NCBI GenBank assembly: GCA_947489235.1
Contig: CANLDE010000007.1
Span: 1-35,383 of the forward strand
Direction of reading: 5' to 3'
Length of the DNA: 35,383 nucleotides
Source: Micrococcales bacterium
GTDB taxonomy: Bacteria > Actinomycetota > Actinomycetes > Actinomycetales > Microbacteriaceae
Positions within the stretch are counted from its first letter, which is position 1. Each line of letters begins with the position of its first letter. Made by a program: the position numbers and the translations under genes. The notes below the pieces were generated by a model that did not search any database, was not told the origin of the DNA, and saw nothing but the letters and a program-made list of their open reading frames with translations. Shown here piece by piece: positions 32,302 through 35,383 of this stretch.

Positions 32302-33329
32302 CAGTTGCTCTCCGCACCAGAGCGAGAATTGGCGACAATACTTGACGCAGTGAAGTTGATAACAAGCGTGATAAGAAATAGCACTAGGCCTGCCGCCATC
32401 AGAGCTGAGAGCCCGTTATCACTAGCCTCACCGTATCGAAGGGCAATCAGTGACGATACAGAATTTGTTCCAGACTTTAAAATTTGCGGGTTAATCTCGA
32501 AGATTGGAGAAATAATCATGTAGACAGCAATAGTTTCACCTAAAGCTCTTCCAAGGCCCAACATGGTTCCACCGATAATACCCCCGCGACCAAAAGGTAA
32601 AACAACTGCTCTAATCATTCCCCAGCGGGTTGCGCCTAGTGCTAGTGCACCTTCTTTTTCTCCCAGAGGTGTCTGCGAGAAAGCTTCTCTCATGACCGAA
32701 GTCTGAGTCGGAACAACCATGAGCCCAACAACGAATCCTGCAATCACTGCTGATGAAGTGAAGGCACTAGGGTCAGTCAGTGGATTGCCCGAGCCATCGG
32801 TGACAGCTAGAAATGGAATGAAACCAAAAGTGCTGGATACCCAATATGAGATCGGAATAATGTTTGCTTGCAGAAAGAAGACTCCCCAAATACCAAACAC
32901 AACAGATGGCACCGCAGCCATAAGGTCAACCAGTGAAATTGCAAATCCCTTGATTCTTTCAGGCAATACTTCGGAGATAAATAGTGCGGTACCAAGCCCC
33001 AAAGGAACTGAAACAAATAGAGCGATGATCGCTATGGTGACGGTTCCGAACAGCACCGCCGCTATTCCAAACTTGCCGTTTTCAGGTGTCCATGCAGTCT
33101 CGGTAAGGAAATTCCAGCCCTGAGTTTCCAAGGCAGCTTGTGCTCGGAGGGCTAAGAAAATGCCGACGGCCGCCATGATTGCGAGGGTTATGATTCCACC
33201 GGAACGCGCGACGCCCGCAAAGGTTTTGTCGGCGAAATCTGAAACTTGCACCAATTGTCGCTTCTCCGCGAAATCTACATCTGGTGTCTCGGGGTCACGC
33301 AGGCTTGTGCTTCTGATCTTCTTAGCCAA
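32301..33329 (-). CDS. pstC: Phosphate ABC transporter permease PstC
   Basis: PstC pairs with PstA to form the phosphate channel. The 342-residue protein has a hydrophilic N-terminus of about 40 residues, six hydrophobic segments, DLMAAVPSVVFGIWG near the middle and the EAA loop EGALALGATRWGMIRAVVLP followed by LGRALGETIAVYMI, all typical of PstC. The start is a TTG: AGGAGG at 33341-33336 lies 7 nt upstream, whereas the nearby ATG is out of frame. It is the first gene of a ten-gene minus-strand operon ending at pstB, preceded by a PHO-box-like repeat. Confidence 0.95.
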   Translation of the reverse strand: MAKKIRSTSLRDPETPDVDFAEKRQLVQVSDFADKTFAGVARSGGIITLAIMAAVGIFLALRAQAALETQGWNFLTETAWTPENGKFGIAAVLFGTVTIAIIALFVSVPLGLGTALFISEVLPERIKGFAISLVDLMAAVPSVVFGIWGVFFLQANIIPISYWVSSTFGFIPFLAVTDGSGNPLTDPSAFTSSAVIAGFVVGLMVVPTQTSVMREAFSQTPLGEKEGALALGATRWGMIRAVVLPFGRGGIIGGTMLGLGRALGETIAVYMIISPIFEINPQILKSGTNSVSSLIALRYGEASDNGLSALMAAGLVLFLITLVINFTASSIVANSRSGAESN

Positions 33330-33335
33330 AACATA

Positions 33336-33393
33336 CCTCCTCGACGTTCAAGTTAGTCATTTTTGGTGAATAAGAGGTTTCATAAAGGTAAAG
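33336..33393 (-). promoter_or_regulatory. pst operon promoter with PHO-box-like 11-nt repeats
   Basis: On the minus strand three heptamers, CTTTACC, TGAAACC and ATTCACC, repeat at exactly 11-nt spacing (plus-strand 33387-33393, 33376-33382, 33365-33371). This fits the actinobacterial PhoP/RegX3-type PHO box of 11-nt direct repeats around GTTCACC. They occupy the -35 region in front of TAACTT (33355-33350), a plausible -10. AGGAGG (33341-33336) then precedes the TTG of pstC, giving a very short leader. The pattern is direct; regulator binding is inference. Confidence 0.68.
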
Positions 33394-33461
33394 TTTGTAA
33401 AATACTAGTCAGCTTCGCTTTTGAGCCGTGTCTTTAGCTAGTGACAAATACCGTCGATAAT

Positions 33462-34118
33462 TTAGGCAAAAACATGTTGCTGCACCCATGCGTGCATGGT
33501 TATAGCTGCGGCAGCTGAGGCGTTGATGGATCTGGTTGAACCGAACTGGGTTATCTCTAGGACTACGTCACTGGCTTCGATGGCTTGTTCACTTAATCCT
33601 GGTCCTTCTTGGCCGAATAGAAAGACGCAGGATTCAGGGAGTTTATACGTCTCTATCTTTTGGCAGCCTGGAACGTTGTCTATGGCGATGATGGGTAGGT
33701 TCTCTGACTTAGCCCAGGTTAGAAACTCTTCGACTGTCTCATGGTGTCTAATGTGTTGGTAGCGGTCAGTGACCATAGCTCCACGTCTATTCCAACGTTT
33801 ATTACCGATGATGTGTACTTCTTGAGCTAGGAAAGCATTGGCATTACGGACTATTGAGCCGATGTTTAGATCATGTTGCCAGTTCTCAATAGCTACGTGA
33901 AAAGGATGACGTTTGGTGTCTAGGTCAGCCACAATGGCTTCCATCTTCCAATACCTATACTTATCCACCACATTACGGGTGTCCCCGTTAGCTAGTAACT
34001 CAGGGTCATAGATCGACTCTGGGTGGTCATGACCCTCTGGCAGGTCTCCTTGCCATGGGCCTACGCCCCATGTGCTGAGCTCATGGCTTGGATTGTTTGG
34101 TTGCTCTTTATCTGACAT
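33462..34118 (-). CDS. SPOUT (TrmH/SpoU) family RNA 2'-O-methyltransferase
   Basis: The 218-residue protein is an AdoMet-dependent RNA ribose methyltransferase of the SpoU/TrmH class. It has motif 1 NIGSIVRNANAF (about 100-111), motif 2 LFGQEGPGLS (about 171-180) and motif 3 LEITQFGSTRSINASAAAAI, which together form the trefoil-knot cofactor site. The first 80 residues are a polar extension that may help bind RNA. The substrate (tRNA or rRNA) cannot be read from the sequence. TAGGCT lies 7 nt before the ATG with no SD, suggesting a leaderless transcript; the gene is divergent from the HAD phosphatase with 38 nt between starts. The pst operon follows on the same strand from its own promoter. 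Confidence 0.92.
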   Translation of the reverse strand: MSDKEQPNNPSHELSTWGVGPWQGDLPEGHDHPESIYDPELLANGDTRNVVDKYRYWKMEAIVADLDTKRHPFHVAIENWQHDLNIGSIVRNANAFLAQEVHIIGNKRWNRRGAMVTDRYQHIRHHETVEEFLTWAKSENLPIIAIDNVPGCQKIETYKLPESCVFLFGQEGPGLSEQAIEASDVVLEITQFGSTRSINASAAAAITMHAWVQQHVFA

Positions 34119-34125
34119 CCACTCA

Positions 34126-34150
34126 AGCCTAACTTTGCTAAAGGTAAACT
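34126..34150. promoter_or_regulatory. Compact divergent leaderless promoters
   Basis: The 38-nt gap between the two start codons holds both -10 boxes: TAGGCT on the minus strand (34131-34126), 7 nt before the methyltransferase ATG, and TAAACT on the plus strand (34145-34150), 6 nt before the HAD ATG. Neither gene has an SD. With this spacing each gene's -35 region must lie in or near the other's start, so the two may interfere. Confidence 0.55.
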
Positions 34151-34156
34151 TGAACC

Positions 34157-34930
34157 ATGGCTGAACGAAGAAAAATAGAGTGTTGGTTAACGGACATGGA
34201 CGGCGTGCTTGTGCACGAAGGACATGCCCTACCTGGAGCTGCTGAAGTATTAAAGCAGTGGCGAGAAGAGGGCCTTAGGTTCCTAGTTCTAACTAATAAC
34301 TCTATGTATACCCCTAGAGACCTTTCAGCAAGACTTAAGTCCACTGGCTTAGACATTCCATCAGATGCCATCTGGACTAGTGCTCTGGCAACAGCTGACT
34401 TTATTGCATCCCAGAAACCTAAAGGCTCAGCCTATGTATTAGGTGAAGCAGGTTTAACTACAGCAATGCACGAAATCGGTTACGTGATGACTGATGTGAA
34501 CCCTGACTATGTTGTTCTAGGAGAATCTAGAAACTTCAACTTTGATTCACTAACCAAGGCAATCAGACTTATTAACAATGGTGCAAGATTTATTGCCACC
34601 AACCCGGATGCAACTGGTCCTAGCGCTGACGGTGTTCTTCCTGCAACAGGATCTGTTGCAGCTCTAATTACAAAAGCTACAGGTCGCGAACCATATATCG
34701 TAGGTAAGCCAAACCCAATGATGTTCAGATCAGCTATGAACAAGATCAATGCTCACTCAGAGACCACAGGAATGATTGGTGACCGTATGGACACCGACAT
34801 CGTTGCTGGTATCGAAGCTGGTCTGCACACTGTGCTAGTTCTAACCGGTATTGCAGATGATGCAGAGATTAACAAGTATCCGTTTAGGCCAAATGAGATT
34901 CTGAACTCTATTGGAGATTTAGTCAAGTAG
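34157..34930 (+). CDS. HAD superfamily class IIA sugar-phosphatase-like hydrolase (NagD-like)
   Basis: The 257-residue protein has the HAD motifs in order: motif I LTDMDGVLVHE (nucleophile Asp13, general acid Asp15), motif II VLTNNS, a class IIA cap (about 85-180, including TNPDATGPSADGVLPATG), KPNPMMFRSA carrying the motif III Lys, and motif IV MIGDRMDTDIVAGIEAG. NagD-type enzymes dephosphorylate small phosphorylated metabolites such as nucleoside or sugar phosphates; the substrate here is unknown. Leaderless-type promoter upstream, strong bidirectional terminator downstream, so it is a single-gene unit. Confidence 0.92.
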   Translation: MAERRKIECWLTDMDGVLVHEGHALPGAAEVLKQWREEGLRFLVLTNNSMYTPRDLSARLKSTGLDIPSDAIWTSALATADFIASQKPKGSAYVLGEAGLTTAMHEIGYVMTDVNPDYVVLGESRNFNFDSLTKAIRLINNGARFIATNPDATGPSADGVLPATGSVAALITKATGREPYIVGKPNPMMFRSAMNKINAHSETTGMIGDRMDTDIVAGIEAGLHTVLVLTGIADDAEINKYPFRPNEILNSIGDLVK

Positions 34931-34940
34931 TTCTTAAATA

Positions 34941-34976
34941 AAAAACCGGTTACTTATTAGGTAACCGGTTTTTTAT
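34941..34976. terminator. Strong bidirectional terminator
   Basis: AAAAACCGGTTAC (34941-34953), loop TTATTAG, GTAACCGGTTTTT (34961-34973) is a perfect 13-bp stem with an A-run before and T-run after. It can terminate both the HAD gene and the convergent surface-protein gene at 34991. Confidence 0.93.
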
Positions 34977-34990
34977 TCTTTAAGGAGAAA

Positions 34991-35383
34991 CTACTTGACA
35001 GTAAATACCTTGGTAAGTGTCTTTCCGTTTGAGACTACCTTCACAGTAATCTTTCCCTTCTTGACGGTGTATGAATAAGCCTTCTTATCAACAGTTGGTG
35101 TAACTGATGATGCCTTTAGGCCTGTAATAGTAATTGATGACTTCTTAGCTTTTGCATTTGTAAGTGTCACAGTGATCTTGCGACCTGACGCTGCAATAGC
35201 AATTGAAGTTGGAAGAACAACAACTGGCTTGTAGTAGTGGAATTCAACTTCAGTTCCAGCGTTTGCCTTGCCAGTGATTCCAGCAAAGATTCTTGCGTAC
35301 TTCGAACCTGCAGCCGGTGCAGATGTTGGAGTTGCTGGCTTAGCACCTGCAGTTGTGTCTGTGTTGTTCAAAGTGAATACAAC
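34991..35383 (-). CDS. C-terminal part of a secreted/surface beta-rich protein (partial)
   Basis: The frame is open to the window edge (upstream codons read VVFT before the ORF-track TTG), so the visible 130 residues are the C-terminal end of a longer protein. It contains a Thr/Pro/Ala-rich linker (TTAGAKPATPTSAPAAGSK), then a beta-rich segment with TSIAIAASGRKITVTLTNA and a Lys-rich end (SYTVKKGKITVKVV) closing in KVFTVK. This composition is typical of Ig-like repeats in actinobacterial surface proteins. No family named. Confidence 0.7.
   Translation of the reverse strand, partial: VVFTLNNTDTTAGAKPATPTSAPAAGSKYARIFAGITGKANAGTEVEFHYYKPVVVLPTSIAIAASGRKITVTLTNAKAKKSSITITGLKASSVTPTVDKKAYSYTVKKGKITVKVVSNGKTLTKVFTVK

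Noticed and set aside
32719-33123. 134-residue plus-strand ORF opposite pstC
   Set aside because: Antisense shadow of PstC; no family features and no ribosome binding site.
1-35383. tRNA/rRNA genes, CRISPR arrays, insertion sequences, prophage genes
   Set aside because: None seen: no cloverleaf-like intergenic segments, no regularly spaced identical repeats, and no transposase or integrase frames.

Overview
The window reads as a chromosomal segment of an actinobacterium with an aquatic, small-genome Microbacteriaceae flavour. Supporting signs are the actinobacterial TAP-like lipoprotein hydrolase, the TM0106-type nuclease-helicase, the split PurS/PurQ/PurL synthase, a WxL/DUF916/sortase-like surface gene set, moderate rather than very high GC, and several genes whose start codon sits 6-7 nt after a TAnnnT box (leaderless transcripts). 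The lineage is an inference; no rRNA or tRNA gene is present to settle it.

Layout. (1) 1-6045: de novo purine synthesis, purD-purC, a small inverted DUF805 membrane gene, then purS-purQ-purL; purA lies further on at 15-16.3 kb. (2) 6.1-8.1 kb: a secreted family-16 beta-glucanase with Ig-like N-terminal modules. (3) 8.3-13.3 kb: a large nuclease/RNase H/helicase fusion, two uncharacterised genes on the minus strand, and two small membrane proteins, one of them a 49-residue ORF absent from the supplied track. (4) 13.3-16.3 kb: a TAP-like lipoprotein hydrolase convergent with purA. (5) 16.5-20.3 kb: two tandem secreted GH13-fold proteins that have lost the catalytic residues. (6) 20.3-33.3 kb: ten tightly packed minus-strand genes: pstC, pstA, a membrane-anchored PstS, two further PstS-like secreted proteins, a WxL-domain protein, a DUF916/WxLIP protein, a small surface membrane protein, a sortase-like protein lacking the usual His and Cys, and finally pstB. 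(7) 33.4-35.4 kb: a divergent SPOUT methyltransferase/HAD phosphatase pair and the 3' end of another surface protein.

The most notable content is regions 5 and 6. A phosphate-uptake (Pst) operon, headed by three 11-nt-spaced GGT repeats resembling an actinobacterial PHO box, encloses a WxL-type cell-surface complex between its permease genes and its ATPase gene. The two dead-GH13 proteins transcribed toward it each carry, at their N-terminus, one domain from that complex: one has the N-terminal module of the WxL protein, the other has the DUF916-like module of the WxLIP protein. This suggests a phosphate-responsive surface assembly with paired pseudo-glycosidases as accessory or binding parts. 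The domain similarities are visible in the sequence; the joint function is a hypothesis.
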